Assembly (NCBI GenBank): GCA_023433965.1 | Contig: JAEYTQ010000313.1 | Location: forward strand, 1-5,107 | Direction of reading: 5' to 3' | From: Pseudomonadota bacterium | GTDB lineage: Bacteria > Pseudomonadota > Alphaproteobacteria > Rhizobiales > Xanthobacteraceae | DNA: 5,107 nt | Part shown: positions 4,987-5,107 of the stretch, in pieces | How the letters are laid out: every line of letters begins with the position of its first letter | Numbering within the stretch: the stretch's first letter is position 1 | Made by a program: the position numbers and the translations under genes | The notes under the pieces: generated by a model | Database searches by the model: none | Seen by the model: the letters and a program-made list of their open reading frames with translations, nothing else | What the model was told of the DNA's origin: nothing

Positions 4987-5012
4987 ACCCCGCCCGCTAC
5001 ACGGGGTGTCAA
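4987..5012 (-). promoter_or_regulatory. Perfect TTGACA hexamer and adjoining dyad upstream of the cytochrome gene
   Basis: On the minus strand TTGACA (plus 5007-5012) is a perfect sigma-70 -35 hexamer 46-51 bp before the ATG. No good -10 box lies 16-18 bp on; the best is GTCGAT at 18 bp. Directly after it, ACCCCG (4987-4992) and CGGGGT (5002-5007) make a 6-bp-arm dyad with a 9-bp spacer, which could be an activator or repressor site. The remaining bases to the right edge (5013-5107) are relatively A/T-rich and hold no gene I can support. Confidence 0.35.
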
Positions 5013-5107
5013 TTCATTTCGCGACGGCGGGGGTATGGTGACACAAACTGAAAATGCCCGGCGTGTTTCAGGCCACGAAATTGCGATTTTGTCCCGGCGG
5101 GCTCCTC

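Noticed and set aside
3693..5051. Two plus-strand open frames (3693-4331 and 4377-5051)
   Set aside because: Both are antisense to the cytochrome gene, whose three CxxCH motifs and signal peptide fix the true frame. Their translations are His/Arg/Asp-rich with no motif.
4962..5107. Minus-strand frames open from the right edge to TAG at 4962-4964 and to TGA at 5009-5011, possible 3' ends of an upstream gene
   Set aside because: Third codon positions in the longer frame (about 47 codons) are only a little over half G or C, unlike the strong GC3 bias of the real genes, and no motif is visible. The stretch looks like promoter DNA.

Overview
The window looks like ordinary chromosome from a high-GC alphaproteobacterium, most likely Bradyrhizobium or a close relative. 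This is inferred from strong G/C preference at third codon positions, the overall gene types, and a candidate EcfG-type stress promoter motif (GGAAC-N17-GGTT). No tRNA, rRNA, insertion sequence, phage gene or CRISPR array is visible. Seven protein genes fill almost all of the window.

Left block (130-2480). A minus-strand ArsR-type winged-helix regulator is divergent, across 71 bp, from a plus-strand run of three genes. These encode a NIPSNAP-family protein (102 aa), an antibiotic-biosynthesis-monooxygenase-fold (ABM) protein (116 aa) and an isocitrate lyase/PEP mutase superfamily enzyme (269 aa). Gaps of 23 and 51 bp, a good Shine-Dalgarno before each gene and a strong hairpin after the last one suggest a single operon. 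The divergent gap carries a perfect 8-bp-arm dyad over the regulator's -10 box and start codon, plus a second palindrome with the same TGCTT half-site just before the operon's ribosome binding site. The regulator therefore probably controls itself and the operon. The layout suggests small-molecule metabolism or detoxification (two ferredoxin-like-fold proteins plus a C-C or C-P bond enzyme), but the substrate cannot be read from the sequence.

Middle block (2502-3727). A minus-strand 135-aa single-pass membrane protein with a Pro/Thr/Ala-rich tail converges on the operon through a shared hairpin. It is divergent, across 167 bp, from a plus-strand TRIC/UPF0126 membrane channel-like protein. The gap holds the EcfG-like promoter candidate, correctly placed for the small protein, and imperfect repeats in front of the channel gene.

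Right block (3738-5107). A minus-strand exported three-heme cytochrome c converges on the channel gene with only 10 bp between stop codons. It resembles the cytochrome subunits of periplasmic alcohol, aldehyde and gluconate dehydrogenases. No partner dehydrogenase lies in the window. The 146 bp upstream are relatively A/T-rich, with a perfect TTGACA hexamer and a dyad, but no convincing gene. Bases 1-129 also hold no supported gene.

The most interesting points are the ArsR operator architecture with a predicted leaderless regulator mRNA, the uncharacterised regulator plus three-gene cassette, and the stress-promoter candidate. Nothing here is clearly a new type of system.
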